From an uncultured Frankineae bacterium (GTDB taxonomy: Bacteria > Actinomycetota > Actinomycetes > Mycobacteriales > SCTD01): DNA of 32,937 nucleotides. Positions within the stretch are counted from its first letter, which is position 1, and every line of letters starts with the position of its first letter. Shown here in pieces: positions 1 through 8,487 of the stretch. Both the position numbers and the translations under genes were made by a program. The DNA lies in contig CADCUB010000101.1 in the NCBI GenBank assembly GCA_902805775.1, positions 1 through 32,937 on the forward strand. Reading direction: 5' to 3'. The notes under the pieces were generated by a model. That model had not been told where the DNA came from, searched no databases, and worked only from the letters and a program-made list of their open reading frames with translations.

Positions 1-328
1 CTCCGACGTCGAACGCCTCCCGCGACGGCCGGTAGATCCGCGTGCCCACGATGTCGGACGGCACCAGGTCCGGCGTGAACTGCAACCGCACCGACGAGCC
101 ACCCACCACCGTCGCCAACGTCTCCACCGCCAACGACTTGGCCACCCCCGGCACCCCCTCCAGCAGGCAGTGACCACGCGCCAGCAACGCCACCAGCATC
201 CGCTCGACCATCCGGTCCTGACCCACCACCACCTTCTTCACCTCGAACAGCGCGCGCTCGAGCGTGCGGCCGGCGTCGTGCACGGGCGAGCCGGCGGAGG
301 TCCCTCGGTCCTGGGGGTGTGCGTCCAC
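1..328 (-). CDS. MoxR-family AAA+ ATPase, 5' part only
   Basis: The gene runs off the left edge, so only about 109 N-terminal codons are present. The translation contains KKVVVGQDRMVERMLVALL followed by a Walker A loop (GVPGVAKS, about residues 54-61) and the downstream stretch FTPDLVPSDIVGT, which is diagnostic of MoxR AAA+ ATPases. MoxR proteins act as cytoplasmic chaperone-like ATPases, usually encoded beside DUF58 and von Willebrand factor A membrane proteins; those partners would lie to the left, outside the window. I place the start at the GTG whose last base is 328 because GGAGG lies 12 nt upstream. A second GTG near 265 would begin just before the conserved region and cannot be excluded. 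The gene follows whiB on the same strand after 68 nt. The sensor and arginine-finger regions are not visible. Confidence 0.85.
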   Translation of the reverse strand, partial: MDAHPQDRGTSAGSPVHDAGRTLERALFEVKKVVVGQDRMVERMLVALLARGHCLLEGVPGVAKSLAVETLATVVGGSSVRLQFTPDLVPSDIVGTRIYRPSREAFDVG

Positions 329-369
329 CCGTCCAGAGTGCCTCCTGCGCGGGCCGAGCGGAGGGGGGA

Positions 370-383
370 CCGCGGGCCCGCGG
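370..383. terminator. GC palindrome downstream of whiB
   Basis: A perfect 14-bp palindrome (CCGCGGGCCCGCGG) lies just past the WhiB stop codon, between whiB and the MoxR gene. It could fold as a short hairpin in whiB mRNA. There is no T tract, and in DNA this GC-rich such palindromes arise easily by chance. Confidence 0.25.
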
Positions 384-396
384 GGGCGGCGCCCGC

Positions 397-696
397 CTAC
401 CGCTTGCGCACCGGCCGCGGTCCGTGCAGCAGGACCTCCCGCTCCCCCTCGCTCATACCGCCCCAGACGCCGTAGGGCTCGCCGCTGTCGAGGGCGTGCT
501 CCAGGCACTCGCGCCTGACCGGGCAGGCCGCGCAGACCTGCTTGGCGGCGGCCTCGCGCTCGCTGCGCATCGGCTCGCGCTCGCCGTGGGGGTGGAAGAA
601 CAGGTCGTCGCGGCCCCGGCAGCGCGCCGCGACCTGCCAGTCCCAGCGCCAGGTCTGGGCGCCGGGGGGACGAGCGGTGCCGAGGACGTCGGGCAC
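397..696 (-). CDS. WhiB-family Fe-S transcriptional regulator (WhiD/WhiB3-like)
   Basis: A 99-residue protein with the four iron-sulfur cysteines of the Wbl family, C26, C55, C58 and C64 (spacing C-x28-C-x2-C-x5-C), followed by the GVWGG turn (residues 76-80) and a basic C-terminal tail (RPVRKR) for DNA contact. The stretch FFHPHGERE and the ending EPYGVWGG resemble WhiD/WhiB3 more than WhiB1, WhiB2 or WhiB7; this is judged by eye. Wbl proteins bind a [4Fe-4S] cluster, contact the housekeeping sigma factor and respond to redox or nitric oxide. The frame is open to an ATG ending at 732, but the GTG ending at 696 has AGGAG 7 nt upstream and gives the normal N-terminus. It is divergent from the BlaI/M56 pair, and the BlaI operator-like dyads lie 43-73 bp upstream, so the two units could share control. 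Confidence 0.93.
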   Translation of the reverse strand: MPDVLGTARPPGAQTWRWDWQVAARCRGRDDLFFHPHGEREPMRSEREAAAKQVCAACPVRRECLEHALDSGEPYGVWGGMSEGEREVLLHGPRPVRKR

Positions 697-738
697 GGCA
701 GACTCCTGAGGAGGGGGTGAGGACCCCTCCATTGTCTC

Positions 739-769
739 CTACAGGACGTAGAAGTTCTACCGGTCGTAG
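739..769. promoter_or_regulatory. Twin CTAC-N5-GTAG dyads, candidate BlaI operator
   Basis: Two 13-bp inverted repeats, CTACAGGACGTAG (739-751) and CTACCGGTCGTAG (757-769), have centres 18 bp apart, and the second ends one base before the ATG of the BlaI-family gene. BlaI/MecI repressors bind short dyads built on TACA/TGTA-type half sites and repress their own promoter. The position over the start of a probably leaderless gene fits autorepression. TACCGG (758-763) could be the -10 box, so a bound dimer would block it. That BlaI binds here is inferred. Confidence 0.6.
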
Positions 770-770
770 T

Positions 771-1130
771 ATGAGAGCTGTGACACGGCTGGGAGACCTC
801 GAGCGGGCGGCCATGGAGGTCGTCTGGGAGGTCGGGCCGGCCACCGCCCGTCAGGTCGCCGACCGGCTGGCCGACCGCGGCCTGGCCTACACGACCTGGC
901 TCACCGTCCTGACGCGCCTGGAGAAGAAGGCCCTGCTGCGCAAGGACACCTCCGGCCGCGCCCACGTCTACTCCGCCGTCGCCTCCCGCGAGGACCACAT
1001 CGCCGTGCTGATGCAGCAGGCGCTCAGCCAGGCCGGTGACCGCGAGGCGGCTCTCCAGCACTTCGCCCGGTCGATGAGCCCGCACGAGGCCGAGGCGCTG
1101 CGCCGTGCGCTCGAGGAGCACTCCCGCTGA
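771..1130 (+). CDS. BlaI/MecI-family transcriptional repressor
   Basis: A 119-residue winged-helix protein. LGDLERAAMEVVWE at the N-terminus, the recognition-helix region (AYTTWLTVLTRLEKKALLRKD) and YSAVASREDHIA in the wing and hinge are typical of the BlaI/MecI (PF03965) family; the C-terminal helix (residues about 80-119) is the dimerisation arm normally cut when a partner metalloprotease is activated. The frame is open upstream to 717, but the ATG at 771 gives the usual family N-terminus and sits directly behind the operator-like dyads. No Shine-Dalgarno is visible, so the mRNA is probably leaderless; a GTG at 780 is an alternative. The next gene, 63 nt downstream, is an M56 metallopeptidase, the classical BlaR-like partner. 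No beta-lactamase gene is in view, so the regulon here is unknown. Confidence 0.93.
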   Translation: MRAVTRLGDLERAAMEVVWEVGPATARQVADRLADRGLAYTTWLTVLTRLEKKALLRKDTSGRAHVYSAVASREDHIAVLMQQALSQAGDREAALQHFARSMSPHEAEALRRALEEHSR

Positions 1131-1193
1131 TGCCGGCGGGCTCGGGGTGCGCGCTGCCACTCCGTCACCGAGCCTGAGACCGGGAGGCGGGGC

Positions 1194-2093
1194 GTGCTGA
1201 ACGCGGCGGTCGGGGTGGGTCTGGTCCTGGTGCTGCTCGTCACCGTGGTCCCGGACCGGCTGGCCCGTGCCGGTTGGCCCCGGCGCGCTCCCACCGCCGG
1301 GCTGCTGCTCTGGCAGGCGATCGGGCTGAGCGCCGGGCTGCTCGCGGTCGAGGCGGTCGTGACCGTGGCCCTGGCCCCGTCGGGCCCGACGCACGCCGTG
1401 GCGCTCCAGGCCGTGCTCGACGGCCAGGGCCGCGCCCGCTGGTGGTCGCTGCTGGCCGCAGCGCTGGCGCTGGTGCTGGTGGCCCGGCTGGCGCAGGTGT
1501 TCGCCGTGTCGGCGGCCCGGACCCTGCGGGCGCGCGCGCAGAACCGCCGGCTCGTCGACCTCGTCGCCACGCGCAACCCCCTGCTGCCCGGGACGAGGGT
1601 CGTCGACCACGCCCTTCCGCTGGCCTACTGCCTGCCGGGGCTGCGGCCGCGCGTCGTGCTGTCGCGCGGCGTGCTCGACCTGCTGCGCGAGTCGGAGGTG
1701 CGTGCCGTCCTCGCCCACGAGAACGCCCATGTCGAGCAGCGCCACGACCTGGTGGTGCTGCCGTTCTCGGCGTTCGGCACGACGTTCCCGTGGCTGCCGG
1801 CCGTGCGGACCGCGCAGGAGCAGGTGGGGCTGCTCGTGGAGATGCTCGCCGACGACCGGGCGGCCCGCACCTGCCCGCCCGAGGTGCTCGCTCGGGCGCT
1901 GTACAAGATCGGCTCGGCGGGTGTCCCGAGCGGAGGCCTGGGGGCCGGCGGGAACGACGTCCTCCTGCGGGCCTCCCGGCTGGTCTGCCCGCCGCCGGCG
2001 CTGAGCTGGCCGGCCACCGCTGCGGTGGCGGCCGGCACCGCCCTGGTGCTCGCCCTGCCCGCCCTCGGCCTGCTCCTGCCCCTGGTGGCCTGA
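1194..2093 (+). CDS. M56-family membrane metallopeptidase (BlaR1-like)
   Basis: A 299-residue membrane protein with hydrophobic segments near residues 2-20, 35-60 and 85-107, a central zinc-protease domain, and a C-terminal membrane segment (about 270-299). The HExxH zinc site is HENAH (175-179), and VEMLADDRA supplies the third ligand E216, as in M48/M56 peptidases. In BlaI/BlaR-type pairs the protease cleaves the repressor and so derepresses the operon. Unlike staphylococcal BlaR1 there is no extracellular penicillin-binding sensor domain: the protein ends soon after the last membrane helix, so what it senses is unknown. This short form is common beside BlaI in actinobacteria. The GTG start at 1194 has GGGAGG about 7 nt upstream. 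The gene is downstream of and co-directional with the BlaI gene. Confidence 0.9.
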   Translation: MLNAAVGVGLVLVLLVTVVPDRLARAGWPRRAPTAGLLLWQAIGLSAGLLAVEAVVTVALAPSGPTHAVALQAVLDGQGRARWWSLLAAALALVLVARLAQVFAVSAARTLRARAQNRRLVDLVATRNPLLPGTRVVDHALPLAYCLPGLRPRVVLSRGVLDLLRESEVRAVLAHENAHVEQRHDLVVLPFSAFGTTFPWLPAVRTAQEQVGLLVEMLADDRAARTCPPEVLARALYKIGSAGVPSGGLGAGGNDVLLRASRLVCPPPALSWPATAAVAAGTALVLALPALGLLLPLVA

Positions 2094-2097
2094 CCCG

Positions 2098-2123
2098 TCG
2101 CCGGCCGGTCCTCCGGCCGGCGG
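2098..2123. terminator. Intrinsic hairpin between convergent genes
   Basis: Perfect 10-bp arms CGCCGGCCGG (2099-2108) and CCGGCCGGCG (2113-2122) flank the loop TCCT, five bases past the M56 stop and 27 bp past the stop of the opposing lipoprotein gene. A stable GC hairpin without a T tract is the common actinobacterial form, and this one could serve both directions. A near-copy (GGCCGG, loop TCCTAG) is at 4893-4910. Confidence 0.7.
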
Positions 2124-2148
2124 GTCGCCCAGCAGGGGTCCGGCCGGC

Positions 2149-2673
2149 TCAGCCCACCTGGGCGATGGCGTCCGCGCAGCTCTCCAGCCCGTACGACCGC
2201 AGGTACTCCTTGTCGATGCCGGCCGAGGTCGGGCGGCTGCCCAGCAGCGGCAGCAGCTTGGCCTGGTCGGCGCCCGCGGCGGTCACCTGCGCCGACCAGG
2301 CCTTGCCCTGCTCGACGAGGGCGGCGAACGGCGTGAGCACCTTGCTCTGCAGGTCGGCGCGGTCCTGCTCGGGCGGCGTCAGCTCGGCGAGCTGCGCCCG
2401 CGCCCGGTCGGCGATGCCGATCGTCTCCTGCACGTAGGGGCTGAACTGCTCCGGCGTCGTCGGCGGCGTCAGTGCGGCGAAGTCCTCGTCGGCCGACGTG
2501 CAGATCTCGGTCGCGGCCTCGACGTAGGCCTGCTTGGGGTCGACCTGCTCCTCGGCCGGCTCACCGCCGCCGCCGCCTCCGCTGCACGCGGTCAGCGAGG
2601 CGGCGGCCGCCAGGGCGACCAGGACGGTTCGGACGGCCGGGACGCGGGAGCGGGAGCTGCGGGAACGGGTCAC
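2149..2673 (-). CDS. Small secreted lipoprotein, function unknown
   Basis: A 174-residue protein with a basic N-terminus (RSRSSRSR), a hydrophobic core (VRTVLVALAAAASL) and a lipobox LTAC with the lipidated cysteine at residue 30, followed by a glycine-rich linker. The mature part is a helical, low-complexity domain (KQAYVEAATEICTSADEDFAALTPP) with two further cysteines (about residues 58 and 166) that could form a disulfide. It resembles many unassigned actinobacterial lipoproteins, and no enzymatic motif is visible. The start is GTG at 2673, with AGGA 7 nt upstream. It is convergent with the M56 gene and lies 18 bp upstream of the RNA methyltransferase stop on the same strand, so it may be read from that operon. 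It would be anchored to the outer face of the membrane. Confidence 0.85.
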   Translation of the reverse strand: MTRSRSSRSRVPAVRTVLVALAAAASLTACSGGGGGGEPAEEQVDPKQAYVEAATEICTSADEDFAALTPPTTPEQFSPYVQETIGIADRARAQLAELTPPEQDRADLQSKVLTPFAALVEQGKAWSAQVTAAGADQAKLLPLLGSRPTSAGIDKEYLRSYGLESCADAIAQVG

Positions 2674-2691
2674 CTCCCCATCCTGCCGCTC

Positions 2692-4669
<1,978 letters not shown>

Positions 4670-4671
4670 TC

Positions 4672-4884
4672 ATGGCCGACCTCGGAGACACCAGCCAGGC
4701 GAACACCGCTCACAAGCACAAGCGGACCTCGTGGATCACGGTCGGCCTCATCACCGCCGCCAGCATCGTCCTGGGCTTCGCCTTCGTCCTGCGCTCGGTC
4801 CCGCTGGCGATCGTCGGTGGTGTGCTGCTCGCGGCGGGCGTCGTGCTGGGCATCACCGGCGGGATCATGGACGACGCCGAGTAG
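4672..4884 (+). CDS. Small two-helix membrane protein
   Basis: A 70-residue protein with a charged N-terminus (ADLGDTSQANTAHKHKRTS) and two closely spaced hydrophobic helices (about residues 20-41 and 44-65) ending in DDAE. A family of similar short actinobacterial membrane proteins with a His-containing N-terminal head exists, but none that I recognise has a firm function. The ATG start is supported by AAGGA six bases upstream. It is divergent from the OYE gene and convergent with the sensor kinase gene, with a hairpin in between. Confidence 0.8.
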   Translation: MADLGDTSQANTAHKHKRTSWITVGLITAASIVLGFAFVLRSVPLAIVGGVLLAAGVVLGITGGIMDDAE

Positions 4885-4892
4885 CGGACGAC

Positions 4893-4910
4893 GGCCGGTC
4901 CTAGCCGGCC
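4893..4910. terminator. Hairpin between convergent genes
   Basis: GGCCGG (4893-4898), loop TCCTAG, CCGGCC (4905-4910). The loop contains the kinase stop codon (complement of 4901-4903). It resembles the hairpin at 2098-2123 in both arm and loop sequence, suggesting a preferred terminator design in this genome. Confidence 0.5.
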
Positions 4911-6532
4911 TGCGCCCGCTGCTCCGCCGGCGACGCCTGACCCGCGGTCAGCGGCGGGCGTGCCGCCGGCGGCGACTGGGCCGACAGCGGCACGGTGAAG
5001 CGCACGACCGCCCCGCCCTCCGGGCGGTTGTCGGCGGTGACCGTCCCGCCCTGCGCCTCGACCAGCTGGCGGACGATGTAGAGGCCGAGGCCGACGCCGC
5101 CGTACTCGCGGGTGTTGGTGTCACCGGCCTGGAAGAACGGCGCGAACAGCGCGTCGCCGCCGCCGTCCGGGATCCCGATGCCCTCGTCGGTGACCTCGAC
5201 GGCGGCGTACGCCCCGGCCTGCCGGGCGCTCACCCGCACCCGACCGCCGCGGGGGCTGTACTTCACGGCGTTCTCCACGAGCTGCCGGACGATGTGCTCG
5301 ACGCTGAGCGGGTCGCCCAGGACCACCAGCGGCGTCGGCGGCACGTCGAGCTCGAGCCGGTGGCGGCCGGCGGCGTCCGGGCGGCCGGGGGACGCGCCCG
5401 ACGCCATCACGGAGGCCTGCGCCGAGGTGAGCGCGGACGACAGCGCCGACGACAGCTCGAACGGACGGGTGTCGGCGGAGTGCCGGGCCGCCCCCGCCCG
5501 CGCCCCCAGCAGCAGGTGCTCGGTGAGGGCGACCAGGGCGTCCGTGCGCTCGGCGACGGTGGCCAGCGCCGCACGCCGGCGCTCGTCGTCGAGGACGTCC
5601 CAGCGTCGCTGCAGGACGTGCACGTAGCCCTTGATCGCGGTCAGCGGCGTGCGCAGCTCGTGGCTGGTGGTGGCCAGGAACAGGTCCTTGGCCTCGTCGA
5701 GCGCCCGGTGGCGGCTGATGTCGCGCACGGCCACCACCCGCTCGCCGGTGTCCTCGAGCTCGGTCGCGACCGTCTCCAGCCACCGGGAGCCGACCGTCGA
5801 GTGCAGGACGTCGCCCGAGCCGCCGACCTCGAACGGCGGCCGCGCCCCCAGCAGCGCGTCGCGGGGGACGTCGAGCAGCGTCGCCGCAGCGTCGTTGCAC
5901 GAGGCCACCGTCCCGTCCGGGGCCAGGACGAGCACGCCGTCGGCCAGCACGTCGACCACCGCCTGCTCGTGCTCGCTGCGCGCGACCGCGGCGGCGCGGC
6001 TCTGCTCGAGGCGGGCGACCTGGCGGGCGAGGACCTCGCCGACCAGCACGCACACCGGTATCGCGACGGTCACCGAGCCGATCGCGGTGTCCGGCGGCTC
6101 GTCGACGGTGAGGAACGGCAGGAGGTAGGCCACGACCGCCGCCGGGGCGATCCACAGCGAGGTGCCCGGTGGCTGGGCGATCCCGACCCACACGAAGACG
6201 ACCACGTAGTAGGTCGCGTAGCTGTAGGGGCTGACGTCGCCGTAGCGCGTGCCGGCCACCAGCAGGACGAAGGCGGCCAGCACCACGACGAGCTGCGCCC
6301 GCAGGGGCAGCCGGTCCCACGGCACGACGAGGCAGACGGCGCCGAGCAGCAGCGCCAGCACGGCGACGAGGTTGAGGACCCGGACGTCGAGGTGGGCGCT
6401 GCCGGGGATGTAGTTGTTGACCAGGGTGAAGGCGCCGGCAGCCAGGAGCAGACGACCGCCCTGGCGCCCGCCTGCCGCACGCCTCACCGGGACAGCATGC
6501 ACGTCGCTCTTTCCCGATCGCTCACCGAGCAC
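4901..6532 (-). CDS. Membrane sensor histidine kinase with PAS domain, orphan
   Basis: A 543-residue kinase. Residues about 25-165 form several membrane helices (MASE-like sensor). Residues 180-275 form a PAS-like domain (VLADGVLVLAPDGTVASCNDAAATLLDV) ending in VAVRDISRHRALDEAKD. The HisKA motif is FLATTSHELRTPLTAIKGY with phospho-acceptor H291. The HATPase domain has the N box VENAVKYSPRGG (N421), the G1 box DEGIGIP (449-455) and the G2 box GVGLGLYIVRQLV (479-491). It would autophosphorylate on an unknown signal. No response regulator gene is adjacent, so its partner is elsewhere. The start is uncertain: the GTG ending at 6532 (GGGGGG about 10 nt upstream) or an in-frame GTG ten codons in, preceded by GGAAAGAG. 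The gene ends 16 bp from the opposing small membrane gene. Confidence 0.93.
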   Translation of the reverse strand: MLGERSGKSDVHAVPVRRAAGGRQGGRLLLAAGAFTLVNNYIPGSAHLDVRVLNLVAVLALLLGAVCLVVPWDRLPLRAQLVVVLAAFVLLVAGTRYGDVSPYSYATYYVVVFVWVGIAQPPGTSLWIAPAAVVAYLLPFLTVDEPPDTAIGSVTVAIPVCVLVGEVLARQVARLEQSRAAAVARSEHEQAVVDVLADGVLVLAPDGTVASCNDAAATLLDVPRDALLGARPPFEVGGSGDVLHSTVGSRWLETVATELEDTGERVVAVRDISRHRALDEAKDLFLATTSHELRTPLTAIKGYVHVLQRRWDVLDDERRRAALATVAERTDALVALTEHLLLGARAGAARHSADTRPFELSSALSSALTSAQASVMASGASPGRPDAAGRHRLELDVPPTPLVVLGDPLSVEHIVRQLVENAVKYSPRGGRVRVSARQAGAYAAVEVTDEGIGIPDGGGDALFAPFFQAGDTNTREYGGVGLGLYIVRQLVEAQGGTVTADNRPEGGAVVRFTVPLSAQSPPAARPPLTAGQASPAEQRAQAG

Positions 6533-6572
6533 AGGAAACTACCCCCCGTGGCGCCAGAACCACCCGACGTTA

Positions 6573-8327
6573 CTAGCGCAGGCCCTGCTCGAGCAGCCAG
6601 TCGCGGCGGTCGGCCAGCACCTGGACGGGCGCGGCGGCGGACGGCGGTCCGGGCACGGCCGTGCGCACCCGGGCGTGCACCACGCCGTGCGGAGCGCCGG
6701 TGCGCGCGGCCAGCGCGCCGACCAGGCGGTTGATCTCGCGCCGCAGGTCGCCGGCGGCGCGCCACGAGCGGGCGTCGAGCTCGGCCGCCGCAAGCTCGCG
6801 GTCACTGCCCGCATCGTCGACGCCTCCCTCGTCCACCCGGGTGCTGGAGGCGCGCCGGCGGTGGTCGGCGTCGCGCCGTGACAGCAGCGCGGCGGTCTGC
6901 TCGGCCGACAGCAGCCCGGGCAGCCCGACGAAGTCGGCGTCCTCGCCGGTCAGCGGGGCGCCGGCTGCCGCGTCGGCGGTCACCGCGCGCCCGCCGTGCA
7001 GCACGTGCGCGAACTCCGCCTCGGCCCCCAGTGCCTGCCACGAGTCGACCGGCCGGTCGTCGGCGCGCTCCGGAGGCGGCAGCGGGTCGAGCAGCTCCTC
7101 CCCCGGCGCCGGTGGGGGCAGCACGTGGTTGCGCTCGCCCTCCAGCTCGGCGGCCAGGGCCAGCAGCGGGCGCACGGCCGGCAGGAAGACGGTCGCGGAC
7201 TCCCCCGGCCGCCGTGAGCGGACGACCCGGCCGACGGCCTGCGCGAAGAACAGCGGGGTGCGGTACGACGTCATCCAGGCCAGGCACGCCGCCCGCGGCA
7301 CGTCGACCCCCTCGGAGATCATGCGGACGCAGACCGCGAAGCGGTCGGTGCCCCGGGCGAAGGCGCTGATCTTCCTCGACGCGCGGGGGTCGTCGGACAG
7401 GATCAGCGCGGGCGTGCTGCCCGTGACGCGCTTGACCAGGGCGGCGTACGCCCGGGCGTCCGACTGGTCGCTGGCGAGCACGAGCCCGGCAGCGTCGGGC
7501 ATGCCGGCCTCGCGCAGCACGGTGAGGCGCTCGTCCATGGCCGCGAGCACGTGCGGCACCCACTCGCCGCCGGGGTCCAGCGCCGTCCGCCAGGCGGTCG
7601 CCTCGACCGACGCCGTCGACTCCCCGGTCAGCGACGCCGACACCACCTCCCCGGCGCTGTTGCGCCAGCGCGAGACCCCGGTGTAGGCGGCGAAGACCAC
7701 GGGCCGGACCACGCCGTCGGCCAGCGCCGAGCGGTAGCCGTAGGTGTAGTCGGCGACGCTCGCCAGCGCGCCGTCGCCGTCGGACTCGTAGCGCACGAAC
7801 GGGATCCGCTCGTCGGCCCGGGTGCGGAACGGGGTGCCCGTCAGCGCCAGGCGCCGCCGGGCCGGCTCGAAGGCCTCCGCGACGGCCTCCCCCCACGACA
7901 GCCCGTCGCCGGCGTGGTGGATCTCGTCGAGCACGACGAGGGTGCGCCGGCCGTGCTCGGTGCGGCTGCGGTGCACCGCCGGGCGCTGGGCGACCTGCGC
8001 GTAGGTCGTGACGTAGCCGAGCACGTCGGGGCGCAGGCGGTCGTCGTTGCGGACCGTGGGGTCCAGCGTGATGCCGGCGGCCTCGGCGGCCTCGGCCCAC
8101 TGCGTGCGCAGGTGGTCGGTCGGCACCACGACGACGACCCGGGTGACCTCCCGGCGCTCGAGCAGCTCGGCGGCGAGGGCGAGGGCGAACGACGTCTTGC
8201 CGGCGCCCGGCGTGGCGGTCACCAGGAAGTCGGTGCTCCGCGCGTCGCGGTGGGCCTGCAGCGCCTCGCGCTGCCAGGCGCGCAGCGGGCGCCGCGGGGA
8301 CGCCGCAGCGGCGAGGGGGGCGGTCAC
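6573..8327 (-). CDS. SF2 DEAD/DEAH-type helicase
   Basis: A 584-residue two-domain superfamily 2 helicase of the type III restriction/ResIII-like group. Walker A is TATPGAGKTS (37-46), motif II is DEIHH (134-138), motif III ALTGTPFR (161-168), motif V SEGVDVPRAACLAW (338-351) and motif VI QAVGRVVR (363-370), so all ATPase motifs look intact. The C-terminal 200 residues are variable and without recognised domains. Its nucleic-acid substrate and role (repair or RNA metabolism) cannot be told from sequence. No restriction or methylase gene is near, so it is not part of a visible defence system. The GTG start ending at 8327 has GGAG nine bases upstream. It lies divergent from the GGT-like gene across 160 bp, and 40 bp separate its stop from the kinase start. 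Confidence 0.9.
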   Translation of the reverse strand: MTAPLAAAASPRRPLRAWQREALQAHRDARSTDFLVTATPGAGKTSFALALAAELLERREVTRVVVVVPTDHLRTQWAEAAEAAGITLDPTVRNDDRLRPDVLGYVTTYAQVAQRPAVHRSRTEHGRRTLVVLDEIHHAGDGLSWGEAVAEAFEPARRRLALTGTPFRTRADERIPFVRYESDGDGALASVADYTYGYRSALADGVVRPVVFAAYTGVSRWRNSAGEVVSASLTGESTASVEATAWRTALDPGGEWVPHVLAAMDERLTVLREAGMPDAAGLVLASDQSDARAYAALVKRVTGSTPALILSDDPRASRKISAFARGTDRFAVCVRMISEGVDVPRAACLAWMTSYRTPLFFAQAVGRVVRSRRPGESATVFLPAVRPLLALAAELEGERNHVLPPPAPGEELLDPLPPPERADDRPVDSWQALGAEAEFAHVLHGGRAVTADAAAGAPLTGEDADFVGLPGLLSAEQTAALLSRRDADHRRRASSTRVDEGGVDDAGSDRELAAAELDARSWRAAGDLRREINRLVGALAARTGAPHGVVHARVRTAVPGPPSAAAPVQVLADRRDWLLEQGLR

Positions 8328-8474
8328 GGGGGGCGTCTCCGGGCGGTCGGGCCGTGTCGTGCGAGGGGCGGGTGCGGACCGTCGGAGCGGCCGGGCGAGG
8401 GCCCGACCCTAGGCGACGCCGGCGAGCTCCCGGCGCCCGGACACGCCGCCCCCGGGCGGGCCGGCGCACGCACC

Positions 8475-8480
8475 TAGGCT
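8475..8480 (+). promoter_or_regulatory. -10 box, leaderless GGT-like gene
   Basis: TAGGCT ends seven bases before the GTG at 8488, which places the transcription start at or next to the start codon. No Shine-Dalgarno is present. The rest of the 160-bp intergenic region (8328-8487) holds no ORF; a second TAGG-containing element near 8410 may serve the divergent helicase. Confidence 0.6.
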
Positions 8481-8487
8481 GCGCCCG

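Noticed and set aside
1139-1174. Inverted pair GGCTCGG/CCGAGCC between blaI-like and M56 genes
   Set aside because: The arms are seven bases with a 22-base loop. In this GC-rich DNA that is weak evidence for an attenuator.
6573-8327. Helicase as part of a restriction or defence island
   Set aside because: The flanking genes are a sensor kinase and a GGT-like protein. No methylase, nuclease or other defence gene is in view.
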